Shown here: in pieces, positions 11,373 to 24,666 of the stretch | Numbering within the stretch: the stretch's first letter is position 1 | Layout of the letters: the number at the start of each line of letters is the position of its first letter | Source of the DNA: Syncephalis plumigaleata | Taxonomy: Eukaryota > Zoopagomycota > Zoopagomycetes > Zoopagales > Piptocephalidaceae | Direction: 5' to 3' | DNA length: 64,000 bases | Assembly: GCA_025201365.1 (NCBI GenBank) | Contig: JAIXMF010000006.1 | Coordinates: 930,001-994,000, forward strand | The notes under the pieces: generated by a model | The model's input: the letters and a program-made list of their open reading frames with translations, nothing else | The model's database searches: none | Told to the model about the DNA's origin: nothing | Program-made: the position numbers and the translations under genes

Positions 11373-11897
11373 TGGGAGACAAGTTGAACGATGTGATTTA
11401 TTCGCATTAACAAGTAAGCTGCTCCTCTCCTACATATACAGCAAATACATTAACTAGTAGCAATACTGGTAGCAGTAGATCTATAAAATAAATGCGTATC
11501 ATACAGAATAAGCAATGGTGAATAATGATAAAGTAAAACGTAATGTTAACGTATAGATTACGCAACTAGGATGACTGCATTGAGACTGCCAAGTGCAATC
11601 ACGAGCCATACACTTTTTTTTACCTGACACCTTTCTGTTCTGGTTAGTGGCAGATTGACCGGATACCACGGCGACCTTATTAGTAGGGAGACTTCGTTGA
11701 AGCACTCGTTTATTTCTTCTTCTTCCTCTTTTTCTTTACTCCTTCCACTCTTTCTCACCTTCATTTGGGCTTCATTATTACTCGGCATATCGGCATACTG
11801 CCGTATTTGCCTGTAGTTCTTTCATTACTCCTATACTTACTATTGCTAGTTACTCTTATCCTTACCCTTGCTATACTCGCTTTGCACTATTGTGGTG

Positions 11898-14800
11898 ATG
11901 ACTTCATTGTTGCGAGTTGCGCATATCGCGCGTCAAGCTCTTGCTGAGCAACGTATTCCTGCCACTTCCCGTGTAGTGAACTTGACATCTGCCGTGCATT
12001 TACGAAGGACAATAAGAAGTAAGACACAGGAGGGTGTACGCTCACTTGCCACGATAGCCGGAGAGACTAGTGCCTCGTTTAGCACGACGGCGAATCCAGC
12101 GGGTACTGCGGCTACAGCATCCATCCGAAATGCCAGATCCACCACAATTAAGCATAGCGACGAGCACGAGACGAGTGCATCTTCATGGTCAGCCACTGCC
12201 GCCGCACTACTTAAACCGCTTGACACCTTCCCGGAACGTCATATCGGACCTGATGGCAAGGACACGCAAGCAATGCTTGATGCACTCGAACTGGCATCGG
12301 TCGAGGAATTAATACGACGCACTATACCGGAGGCAATCCTAATGAATCGATCATTGCATCTATCGTCCGCATTGACTGAACAGGAATTCCTTGCCTATGC
12401 CCGTCGTATTGCATCAAAGAACAAGGTGAATCGCTCGTTTATCGGTATGGGCTATCATGGTACTATAGTTCCCAATGTCATTCTACGTAATGTCATGGAG
12501 AATCCCGGATGGTAAGTACTACTATCAATTGATAAATTGTATTAAACTAATCTCTTTATGTTAAATAATAATAATAATAACAATAATAGGTACACTCAGT
12601 ATACGCCGTATCAAGCAGAGATAGCACAAGGACGACTCGAGTCGTTGTTGAACTATCAAACGATGGTCAGTTCAATGACTGGACTACCCATTGCGAATGC
12701 TTCCTTATTGGACGAGGGTACTGCCGCCGCTGAAGCCATGGCCATGTGTTATACGCAGGCTCGTCTCAAGTCCAAGAAAGAACCACGCGATACATTTATC
12801 GTGGATGCGGCATGTCATCCGCAGACGATTGCCTGTGTCAAGACACGAGCGGAAGCATTAGGCATTCGGGTACTCGTTGAAGATCTATCCGCCGGTGGTG
12901 TCGATCAAGTAAACGATGATGCGCTAAGTAGAGAGGCGAATCGTTTGTGCGGTGTACTCGTCCAGTATCCAACCACTTATGGCGACATTCATGACTACAC
13001 GCAATTGGCCGAGACCGTACATCGACACGGTGCTGATGTCGTATGCGCGGCCGATATTCTCTCGCTTGCCTTACTACGACCACCGGCGGAATTCGGTGCT
13101 GATATCGCCGTGGGTACCACACAACGATTCGGTGTACCTTTGGGGTATGGCGGTCCGCATGCCGCTTACTTTGCTTGTGCCGAACGCTACAAGCGTTTGA
13201 TGCCCGGACGTTTGGTGGGCGTGTCGCGTGACGCGCAAGGAAAGCCAGCTCTTCGTTTAGCATTACAAACTCGCGAGCAACATATCCGTCGTGAGAAGGC
13301 GTCGAGTAACATTTGCACGGCACAGGCTCTATTGGCTAACATGTCGGCCATGTATGCCGTGTATCATGGGCCTAAAGGCATCGAGGCGATCGCCAATCGT
13401 GTTCATCGTCTCACCTGTGTTCTGGCACATGCCGTTCAAGCAACCGGTGCACAAGTGAAGAATGAGCACTACTTTGACACGATAACGGTCGCAGGTATCA
13501 ATGCCAGTCAGATTATTCAAGAGGCCGAGACTAAAGGCATTAATCTACGTCCCATTGACGCGCAAACCGTGAGTGTCACCCTGGATGAAACGACGAATGA
13601 AGCGGATCTACACGCGTTAGCCAATGTATTCGGTGTAGTTGATGCGCAACTTACATCAGCATTACAACAAGTAGCATCGAATACCACGGAACCTGCCTTC
13701 CCAACAACAACACGTCGTACCAGTTCCTTCCTCGATCATCCTGTATTTAATACGCATCACTCTGAGACTGAGCTATTACGCTATATTCATTTATTGCAAT
13801 CACGCGATCTTTCGCTAACACATTCAATGATTCCATTGGGATCATGTACCATGAAGCTAAACGCCACCTCGGAAATGATTCCCGTTACATGGGCCGAATT
13901 CTCCAACATGCATCCATTCGCACCGAAGGAACAAGCGGCCGGTTACACGCAAATGTTCAAGGAACTCGAGCATGATCTAGCGGAAATAACCGGCTTCGAT
14001 GCCGTATCCCTTCAGCCTAACAGTGGCGCGCAGGGTGAATACGCCGGTCTACGCGTTATCCGTGCCTATTATGCCGACAAAAACGAGGCACATCGCAACG
14101 TGTGTCTTATTCCAATCTCGGCTCATGGCACTAATCCTGCCTCTGCTACACTCGCCGGTCTTCGTGTGGTCACCGTTAATTGTCACAAGGATGGCTCGTT
14201 GGATATCGAGGATTTGACGAAGAAACTCGCCGTGCATCGTGACAATCTGGCCGCCATCATGATCACTTACCCGTCCACCTATGGTGTATTCGATAGTAAC
14301 GTGCATGAGGTGTGTCGGTTGATCCACGAAGCGGGCGGACAAGTCTACATGGACGGTGCCAACATGAATGCACAAGTGGGCCTATGTCGACCAGGTAATA
14401 TCGGTGCCGATGTTTGTCACTTGAATAATCACAAGACATTGTGTATTCCACACGGAGGTGGCGGTCCTGGTATGGGACCTATTGGCGTGTAAGTATTATT
14501 ATTATTTGTATTATTACGATAATGGATACTAAATCATTATTTATTATAGACGTGCTCATTTGGCTTCATTCCTACCGGGACATCCGGTGATCAAGACGGG
14601 AGGTGATCAAGCCATTGGACCAGTGTCGGCTGCACCTTATGGCTCTGCCAGTATTCTACCCATTTCATGGGCGTACATCCGTATGATGGGTGCACAGGGC
14701 TTGAAACAAGCAACGGAAACGGCCATTCTCAACGCTAACTATATGCGTACACGACTTGAGTCTCACTACTCGGTTCTCTACACGAACAAGCATGGCATGT

Positions 14801-15264
14801 GTGCGCATGAATTTATCATCGATGTTCGTGGTATCACCGCGTCTACCGGCATTGAAGCCATTGACATTGCTAAACGTCTACAGGACTACGGCTTCCATGC
14901 ACCTACCATGTCGTGGCCTGTGAGCAACACCCTCATGATTGAACCGACGGAATCCGAGTCGAAACAAGAGCTGGATCGTTTCTGCGATGCCATGATTAGT
15001 ATTAGAAAGGAGATCGCCGACGTTGAATCGGGTAGACTACCACGCGACGATAATCCACTCAAATCGGCACCACACACCATGGAGACATTAATCAATACCG
15101 AGTGGACTCATGCTTACTCGCGTGAACAAGCAGCGTTCCCATTGCCGTATCTACGACATCAAAAGTTCTGGCCAACTGTAGGACGCGTTGATGACTCGTA
15201 CGGTGATCGTAATCTTGTATGCTCTTGTCCACCCATTACCGATTATGATCAATCGGTTGACTAA
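11898..15264 (+). CDS. GCV2: Glycine dehydrogenase (decarboxylating), mitochondrial P protein
   Basis: The PLP-dependent P protein of the glycine cleavage system decarboxylates glycine and passes the aminomethyl group to lipoyl H protein in the mitochondrial matrix. Three exons are supported: 11898-12511, 12590-14488 and 14550-15264; the introns are 78 and 61 bases, both GT-AG. I chose the ATG at 11898 ([15 protein letters not shown]), which starts an Arg/Ser/Ala-rich, acid-poor region of about 110 residues that looks like an unusually long mitochondrial presequence. The conserved protein then begins with [12 protein letters not shown]. Family blocks include [64 protein letters not shown] and [11 protein letters not shown]. 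The PLP-lysine segment [22 protein letters not shown] is interrupted by the second intron within its last Val codon. No frame breaks. Convergent with URA2, about 210 bases away. Confidence 0.97.
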
Positions 15265-15472
15265 TCGGTCATCTCATTTCTCTTCTTTCTCTCTTTCTCT
15301 TTATTCTGTTTAACTATCGCGATACTCCTTTAGATCCATACGATTATTAATAATTATTAATAATATTAATTAATAAATAAAGCACATAATCACAATATGA
15401 ATTATATACTAATATATTTTTATTTAGCTCATCAATTATCGCTAACAATCATTATTATCATCATCGTCATCA

Positions 15473-18400
15473 TTATTCATTGTTCGATTGTCCTAGAACA
15501 AGAGCTAGTAATGCCATACGAACGTATAGACCGTAACGCATCTGACGGAAATACGCGGCTCGTAGGTCGAAATCGACTTCAGGTGCAATCTCGCCCACTC
15601 GCGGCAATGGATGCATTACGATCATGTTCGATTTGGCATGATTCAATAGCGCGTTATCCACACGATACGCGTTCTTCACTCGTTCGTACTCGGCTTCATC
15701 CGTGAATCGTTCTTGTTGCACGCGTGTCACGTAGAGTACATCTGTATCAGCGATCACCTGCGATAACTCGGTGTATTCCGTTTGTTTCGTGCCCGATTTC
15801 TCCACTTCATGCCATACCTCGGATGGTATACGCAATGACTCGGGTGCCACGTAATTAAGCGTGACATGATACATGGAAAGTAGACGCACCAGCGAATGAA
15901 TCGTGCGACCATGCTTCAAATCACCCACCATCGTAATGGTGAGACCGTTCACGGTGCCCAACTCTTCACGAATCGTGTAGACATCAAGGAATGCCTGCGT
16001 TGGATGCTCGCCCACTCCATCACCTGCGTTAATGATGGGAACACTGGCGTATTTAGCGGCTAAATGAGCACTACCCGGTTCCGGATGACGTAGCACGATA
16101 GCATCACCGTATTGACTTAGCGTACGTACTAATCGTATCAAATCAAATCATATCATATCATAATTAATTAGATCTAGTTTACATTAGATGTATGTGTCAT
16201 GAAACTTACCTGTATCGGGTAGGGTTTCTCCCTTCTTAACGGAAGATGTCTGCGCGTCCACCGATGTTACCGTACCGCCTAGACGAAGCATTGCCGCCTC
16301 GAATGAGCATGAGGTACGCGTGGATGGTTCGTAGAATAGATTGCACAAGACACGACCACGTAACAAATCGAGCGGTGTACCCTTCTCGACAAGTGTACCC
16401 ATCTCCTGCGCGAGACCGAATAGATGGTGCAATTCCTCGCGTGTAAACTGTTTAATGCTCGTGATGTGTTTACGATAGAATGGCGAGTGTGCCATGTTAT
16501 ATGAAATAGCACTAGTTCCATTACTATCACGATGATTATTCGTAATAAACGATGATTGCTGTTTCGTGACTGGATGAGGAGATAATCCTCCAGCGTTTAG
16601 ATCGTGTAATGTTGCTCGTCTATCCTGTCCACTTGTGATACCAGTAGCATTGGCGGCACTAGCAGAAGTGACACTAGGAGAAGTGATCACACCAGAGGAT
16701 GATACAGGTAGATTGATGCCAGTAGTATCAATGCTAGTATCAACAATAGGAACAGCATTCGATGCACTCTTGGTCGTTGATGTCGTTTCTGTAACATTAG
16801 CAGCATTAGCAGCAGCAGCAGCAGCGGCGGCGGCTTGAGCAGCTACTGTCGGTACAACCATCGATAGTTTATGTGGTCTATTGGTGGTGGCATCTATGAC
16901 ATCTGTCGTGATAATCTCCGTAGTAAGCGTGGTCTCTTTTGGTTTCGTGGCCACTTGATGTAGATTACCGCGCACCTTGGCCGTTACATCTCTTCCATGA
17001 TTGCCATCGATAAAGTAGCGACCATCAAGGAAGACGGTGTGTCCATGCATCACTACACGATGTATATAGCCTTGTAGTGAGTGATGCGCAAGAGTAGATG
17101 GTGTACCGACACGATCCACCTCCAATTCAACGAAGCAATCGGGCTGATCGGGGAAACCAAAGATACGCTTAGGATTGTGGTACAAGCGTGCCACGATATC
17201 CTCCATGGTGAGTCGACCTTCCTTCACGGCACTCAACAGTAATGGCAGGGCATACAATGAACTGGCCGCTGAACCATCACGTGGCACATCATCCTTCAAC
17301 GGGTTAGCTGCCGTATTATCGCCACTCGTCGTCGTACGAGTGTACTCATCTGGTAGTCGACCCACCGAGAAACAATCAATATGTCGAGATGTTTCCATAA
17401 TGCGTCAACATCTGAACTAGTACCCAATCGTTCTTTAGACGACGAGGCACTCGTTATATCGGCAACGCTTATAAATAGATTGTAAACGTTAACATCACAG
17501 GTGACAGGCATGCCACGTTGCTTGCTAAGTGCAATCATTTGAATGTCCTCTTGGCGATAGACACCGGTTACATGGAGGGGACGACCGTGTAGATTGGTCA
17601 ATAGCATGGTACCGGATAGATCGGCACCCGTAGCATCTGTAATTACCGCTGACCAACTGGGCCACTCGCGTAGATAGCCGTCCACCTGATCCAATCGTGT
17701 AATATGAGCCGGTTGTTGCTTATCGAATGACAATAAGAGTGCCGCTGCATCACCCTTCACCTCACGAATAGCCGACATGCCATCGTTGTTGGCGGCAATC
17801 ACCGCTAATGAATAGTCGCAATGAGCATTGCTACGCCAGTGTTGGTGAATCGACTGTAACGAGTGAACATCGTAAATACCACATGGTGCTGGCATGGCAC
17901 ACACCGCCGTGAATCCACCAGCTAAGACGCGCGTGTTACTTGTCTTACTGATGCACTTATTAGTTGAGCATCATCATCGCTGTTGTTGCTGTTTGATGAC
18001 AATGATGATGATGTCACTTGTCCCTCAATATACGCTTGTATGTTAATGAGACCGGGCAAGGTGAGCGTACGATGTCCTGACTTGTAATCGACACTCGAGA
18101 TATCCAACTGGATGTTACGACTCAATGCCTCCACGAATAGTTTGGCGCATTTCACATTCGTAATCAATGGTACGGAAAAGTCGACTGCCATACGACGTGT
18201 ACGGTAGCCGCGTGACATGTAACTGGCAGGACGACGGTAACGATTCTTGGACGGCAATTGATGTAGAGATCGATTAGATTATTAGCCAAGTGTTGTTGCA
18301 AGCTGTACTCTTGACGTTGATCGGCCGTGTCAGCCGCACTATCCAATGCCTCCAAGGTGCGTACGGGCACGCCGTGTTCCTGTAAAAAGTCGGCTGTACC

Positions 18401-21400
18401 CGCGGTGGCAAACAATTGATAGCCATGCTGGTGCAATCGCTCCACCGATGGCAACATCTCCACCTTCTCTTTATAGGAACCAATCGAGAGAAGGATGTTA
18501 CGCTTGGGTAGGGTGAATCCAGAGGATAGCAACGCCTTGAGATAGGCGTCGTATTTAGTCTTGCCGAAGCACGCCACTTCGCCGGTACTGGCCATCTCTA
18601 CACCTAGCACGGGATCGGCACCGGACAATCGACCGAAACTAAATTGCGGCACCTTAATACCGACGTAGTGTTTCGGTAGTTCCACGCGTGGATACGCCTC
18701 GAATGGAATGTGAAGCATGGCTTTGGTGGCCATTTCAATGAGATCCACCCGAGTACCTTCGATACGAACGGGAAGGAACGCGAGGCACGCACGTTACACT
18801 CGATCACCTTGATCTCGTTGTCCTTGGCCATGAATTGAATATTATACGGTCCCGTGACATTAAGCGCTTTACCGATCTTCTCGGTGGCTATACGATCTTA
18901 CGTACGGTTTCCGGGTCCAAGTCTTGCGGCGGTAGAATGAGTGTGGCATCACCCGAGTGTACACCGGCATTCTCTACGTGTTCACTAATGACGTGCATCA
19001 CCATTTTACCATCCTTGGCCACGGCATCCATCTCGATCTCCTTTGCTTCCTCGATGAATTTCGTAATAACCACGGGGTGATCACGGGATACTGCCGTTGC
19101 TTGATTCAAATAGTTGGCGAGATCACCGGCCGAATAGACGACATTCATGGCGGCACCGCTTAGCACGTAGGATGGACGTACTAGCACGGGATAACCAACG
19201 GTATTGCAGAATTGTTCCGCCTCTGGTAGATTCGTTAATTCACGCCATTGTGGTTGATCCACACCGATCTTGTCGAGCATACGCGAGAACTTGTAACGGT
19301 TCTCCGCCGTATCAATCATGTCCGGTGTCGTGCCGAATATCTTGACCTTTGTCGATGAAGTGGCATGGCAATGTTGTTGGGCGTTTGTCCACCCATGGCA
19401 CCGATAACGCCAGCCGCTTGTTCCACTTGATAAATGTCGAGTACACGTTCTAGCGTGATATTCTCGAAATAGAGTCGATCCGCTTCATCGTAATCCGTAC
19501 TAACAGTTTCAGGATTATAGTTGATCATGATCGTTTTACGTCCATTCTCACGTAGTGTACGAATGGCACGTACGGCACACCAGTCGAACTCGACCGAACT
19601 ACCGATACGATAAACGCCCGAACCCAGCACCATGACGCCGTTGTCCTGGAAGCTGACATCGTGTTCCACGGCATTATACGTTACATAGAGGTAGTTGGTG
19701 AATGCGGGGAATTCAGCCGCGACCGTATCGATCTGCTTAACGAATGGTGTGATGCCTTGTTCAATACGAGCTTGACGTACGGCGATTTCATTAGTGGAGG
19801 TGCATAGTGCGATTTGACGATCAGAGAAGCCCATTTGTTTTGCCGCTCGCATTAGACCGGCGGGTAAGGAAGTAGTAGTAAATCGACTATATACATTATA
19901 TACACATTATTAGCAAATCAATCAATAAATTATAGAGTGATATTATGCTCACCATAATCGTTTCTCTAAGCGATAAATGTTTTGCAACTTGTAAAGGAAC
20001 CATTTATCGATACGGGTCATCTCCCAGATACGATCCACAGAGTCGCCACGATGTAGTGCATTGGCGATGGCAAACAAACGTTGATCTGATGGATTCTCCA
20101 ATTCATAATCAATCTGATCACCTTCCACCACGTCATTCTGCGAGAATCCGGTGAATCCGAATTCAACGGCACGTATCGCCTTCTGGATGGTCTCCTCGAA
20201 TGTACGACCGATCGCCATGACCTCGCCGACACTCTTCATCGATGAGCTGAGATTCTTGCTGACACGCGAGAACTTTTTCAAATCCCATCGTGGTATTTTC
20301 ACCACCACATAATCGAGCGATGGCTCGAAACAAGCCGTGGTCACCTTGGTGACACTGTTACGAATCTCGTTCAATGGAATACCGAGACCGAGTTTAGCCG
20401 CAACAAAGGCCAACGGGTAGCCGGTGGCTTTGGAGGCGAGCGCGGAACTACGCGACAAACGTGCGTTCACTTCAATGATACAGAATTCGGAGGAGTTCGG
20501 ATTAAGCGCATACTGGATGTTACACTCGCCGACAATGCCTAGATGATTGATGACACGCACCGCTGTCGTGCGAAGCATTTGGTAATCGTCGTCGCTTAGC
20601 GTTTGCGACGGGGCAACCACGATCGAGTCACCGGTGTGGATGCCGAGTGGATCAAAGTTCTCCATGTTACATACGGTGATACAGTTACCGCGTGCGTCGC
20701 GTACAACCTCGTACTCGATCTCCTTCCATCCCTTCATACTACGCTCGACTAGCACTTGCGGACTGGTGGCAAACGCTTTCTGGCATAGCTCCACTAGTTC
20801 CTGCTCGTTAGAGGCAAAACCCGAGCCAAGACCACCGAGAGCGTAGGCGGCACGAACAATAAGCGGGAAACCGATGGCACGACTAGCAGCGATACACTCG
20901 TCGATGTTGGTGGCGGCCGTGGAAAGCGCGCAGGGTGCATCGATCTCGGCCATCTTCTGGGCAATAACTCGCGATCCTCCGTGGTGATGACGGTGTCGAT
21001 CTTGGTGCCGAGTACACGTACGCCCAATGCCTCGAACTCGTCTTTCATGGCGATACCGACGTTAAGCGCGGTTTGTCCACCGAATGTCACGTAGATACCG
21101 TCAGGTTTCTCCTGTTCGATCACCTTACGAACGAATTCGGGTGTCACCGGTAGGAAGTAGACCTTATCCGCTAGACCGGTGGACGTTTGAATGGTGGCAA
21201 TATTCGGATTCACTAGCACCGTGTAGATGCCTTCCTCGCGTAACGCTTTAATGGCTTGACTGCCGAGTAGTCGAATTCACCGGCTTGTCCGATACTGAGA
21301 CCACCGCTGCCAAGTACCAATACTTTACGTACGTGAACACGTTCAGGACCTGCCGCCAATCGTTCATCACGGATTTGCTTTGCTTCCTCGAAGGCACGTA

Positions 21401-22904
21401 CAGGCACCAGCTTACCGGCATTGGCACAATCGACCACACACTGGATGAACACGTCGAACAGGTAGGAGGTGTCGCGTGGTCCTGCCTTCGCCTCTGGATG
21501 GAATTGCACCGAAAGTAGGGCAGCTCAATGTGGTGGATACCCTCGTTGGAGCCGTCATTCGCATTAACGAATAGTTCACGATAGTCGGCGGGCAGTGTCG
21601 CGGCATCGATCGCATAGCCGTGATTCTGCGTGGTGATGTAGCAACGTCCGCTAATCATATCGGTACATGGAATGTTATGTCCACGATTACCGTACTTCAT
21701 CTTGCTTGTCTTTGCACCAGCTGCCGTGCCAAGCAATTGATGTCCGAGACAAATGCCGAAAATGGGCGTACGACGCTGAGCCATGGCAGCCGCTAAATGC
21801 GACACGGTAAGCGACATGATGGCGGGATCACCGGGACCATTGCTAATGAATAGACCGTCATAGTCGGTATCCTTGGAAAAGTCGTAATCCCAAGGGACCA
21901 CCTTGATTTCTACGCCTCGTTCAATGAAGCAACGAATTTGATTGTACTTCATGCCGACATCCACGGCAAGAATACGTGGCACACGACCATCCTTCTCTAT
22001 ACGTTTCGCCTTCTCGGGTACCGGCTTAAATAGACGTGTCTCCTTGCATGATACTATGAATGGCAATGGGCATTACAATGTTGTTAGTAAGCGTGTAAAT
22101 AATCAATAGAACGACTTTTTTGACGTGTTGTTGTTGTTACCTTCAGCTACCAAGTTGCGTGAATTTGGATGAACCATTCCACATCCTGATATTGATTGAT
22201 CCAGTCGATGTTCGTTCCACTTGCAGTTGCACTAGTTGTTACGGTAGCGTCAGGCTTGGGGAAGAGTAGTTTGCCCAGCATGACACCGTGTTCACGAATC
22301 CTCTTGGTGAGAGCACGCGTGTCGACACCGTAATGGCGGGGACACCCTCACGCTTGAGCCAGTCGCCTAATGAGGAATTGGCGAGGAAGTGAGAGTAGCG
22401 CGTGTCTTGATCGGCATCGTCGTAGTGTCCGACCACCAAGGCGGCCACATGGATACCGGCCGATTCAAGATGACGAGGCAAGTTGAGCAGCTCATCGATC
22501 TCGTCCACCGAGGGAACACCGTAGTTTCCGATCAACGGAAAGGTAAGAATAAGGATTTGCGATCGATAGGATGGATCCGTCAATGATTCAGGATAACCAA
22601 CCATACCTAGATACGTATAAGGAGTGTATTATTAGCAATAGTACTAATAGCAGCAGTAGCAGCAGCACTCTAATCAATTACCTGTTTGAAATACTAATTC
22701 ACCAGCAATTGATTTGCCTTCAGCACCAAAGGAATATCCTTGATAGCTAGCGCCATCTTGAAGGAGTAGCGTGGCCAAGTTGCAGCTCGTCTCATTCTCA
22801 TCTGGTTCCGATCGGAATGACACCGGTGGATACGGCACTAGGCAAGACGATGCCGATGATGCTGGTTGACCAGTACCACTTGTAGAAACAATAGATGGCG
22901 TCAT
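15473..22904 (-). CDS. URA2: Multifunctional pyrimidine protein Ura2/CAD (GATase-CPSase II-pseudoDHOase-ATCase)
   Basis: This protein catalyses the first steps of de novo pyrimidine synthesis in the cytosol. From the ATG at 22904, in order: the CPSase small subunit with class I glutaminase ([15 protein letters not shown]; nucleophile Cys in [11 protein letters not shown]), two ATP-grasp halves ([61 protein letters not shown]), and the UTP-regulatory region. A DHOase-like domain follows in which the usual HxH metal site reads [13 protein letters not shown], so it should be inactive, as in known fungal Ura2. A linker of roughly 130 residues has poly-Ala and Ser/Thr. Last is aspartate transcarbamoylase ([39 protein letters not shown]). 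Introns include 16129-16209, one near 19891-19957, one near 22068-22135 and one near 22605-22682. About eleven single-base frame changes interrupt it, each equal to one missing base, mostly in homopolymers; probably sequence error. Confidence 0.96.
16796..16834. repeat. GCN-type triplet run encoding poly-Ala in the Ura2 linker
   Basis: On the minus strand this GCC/GCT run encodes about a dozen consecutive Ala residues in the linker between the pseudo-DHOase and ATCase domains. Confidence 0.85.
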
Positions 22905-24666
22905 ATTCTTGATATCGATAATAATTGCTTGTTGTTAATCTTGTATGAAGAAGTAATGACAAGACAATAATCGTACTTGCTTGATCCTTGCGATTGCTAC
23001 TAGTAGAAATCAAAAATCAAAGAATGAAATGGTCAGTGATGCATGCATGCATGAATGAATGAACGATAAGGATGCAGCATAAGAGGAAGGTACATATGGA
23101 TACACCAAACTACGTCACGCCTTATTCATATTTACTATTACTGCAGCTTGCTCTTTATATATATATATATATTGATTCCTCTAAACTCCCATCTTACCTG
23201 ATATGAAAATATCAATACTGATATTCAGATAGCAATAATAGGGAAATACTCAATGAAAACGTGATACACGTCAATTGAGCTCGTAATACACACCAACACA
23301 CACACACAAGTACAGACAAACAATATCTGTAATATGGAGAGTGAGTATACTGTGCAAATAAACTAGTTTGCCTAGTATATGAGTTGTGTCAATTACTTTA
23401 CAAGCAATGACTCGTACTAAGACTTGTAGTAGAAGCCCTGATAGTAATAATGGAAATGCACACCTGATACGACCTAAACACGTGAAATGTGACGTAAAAA
23501 GAGAGGTGGTGAGGTGTGTGTAGGAGTAAGTCGCGCGAGGAGAGCGAGAAGAAAAAAAGCGGGCGAGGGTGAGAGGGTTAACTCGCCAATAAATAGTCGT
23601 TTTTCCATCTGAACGAAAAAAAAAAGAAAAAAATGCCAGATTGGTTATCAGTAAGCAGCGATGTACTTCCACCAATGAAATGGCTTCCTACGGTCAGATC
23701 AGTCACATATCTATGTGAATGGCATCTTACAAGGCAAAAATTGATGTGTAATGCGATAGAGCGTAAAAATGTCAATCCATTAAAGTGACAGATATATGAG
23801 CATGTGATAACAAATATACACTAGTGATCTACTATGCAATAGTACTAGTGGATCATTTCGATAAACTTGTCAATATTCATATGTACTCTTTTTAATGTAT
23901 GATGCAATAATAATAATACAGGAATAGTATTTTGCGTACAATGACTATATTACTTGTAATAATGAGTTAATAAAAAATACCCATGCTACTGTTGACATTT
24001 CTATTGATAGACAAGTACTAGCTAGTTTACATTGTCACCTGACATTTATCATATGATTTTCTTAGTTCTAGTTAGAAATTGATCACGTTACATGTCAAAT
24101 GATACTATTACTACTCGATCAATCTATAGGTATACTAATGCTTCTAGGAAGATATTGACAAACTGTCCATTCATTCTAGATGGAACACACCATTCAGATG
24201 CTAATTTCACACGTCATCGACAGTAGTAGTTTCAGTAGGAAACAAGACATTCATTATAGCAAATACGGTTCCACTTTTCTACAAAGGAAAGAGTAAAGTT
24301 TCAAAAGTAAGACCATTACAGTAGAATTAAACATCTATTCTATGTATTATCTTCTTTTACTACTATTCTATAGTGTATAAAGAAGTTCAGGAGTTGCCAA
24401 TTACTGCTTAGGGGTAGATATCATACACGCAGTGCTAGTCATAGTCATCAAGGAGCTTTTTACATATCGCTTATTAGAGAGGATTAAGCACTGGTTAACT
24501 ACGGAATCATGCTGCATTGATGACGAACATATTTAATTATCATCGTCATTTCGGCACCCTTTCTCTTTCTCCTTTAAGTTAATGTAAACAGTCGCTTTAT
24601 CTCACTTTCTCTCTTTCTTTATCCTTCTTTCTTTCTCTTCTTGCATTCAAACAACTAGCTACCAGT
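22905..24666. other. Divergent intergenic region, URA2 / RAB18
   Basis: About 1.76 kb between divergent genes. It has a CATG/AATG repeat at about 23041-23064, a (TA)n run at about 23157-23172, and a CT tract before RAB18. One TGACTC word occurs near 23408. No coding gene is supported. Confidence 0.5.
24557..24642 (+). promoter_or_regulatory. Pyrimidine tract upstream of the Rab18-like gene
   Basis: A dense CTTT/CTCT tract ends about 25 bases before the ATG. It matches similar coding-strand tracts before several other genes in the window. Probably a core-promoter or initiator element; function inferred from position only. Confidence 0.4.

Larger units (their letters stand above)
10243..11897. 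other. Divergent intergenic region, SIS gene / glycine decarboxylase
   Basis: About 1.65 kb serves both genes. It contains the (GA)n run next to the SIS gene, a (CTA)n run near 10420, a GT-rich run near 10570-10635, a (TA)n run near 11138-11152 and a duplicated TGACTC-containing 15-mer at 11342-11372. A T/C-rich tract at about 11709-11760 lies on the plus strand before the P-protein gene. No coding sequence is supported. Confidence 0.6.

Noticed and set aside
15473-22904. Reading URA2 as a pseudogene
   Set aside because: All catalytic motifs are intact, there are no in-frame nonsense changes apart from those caused by missing bases, and the breaks all go the same way; sequence error fits better.
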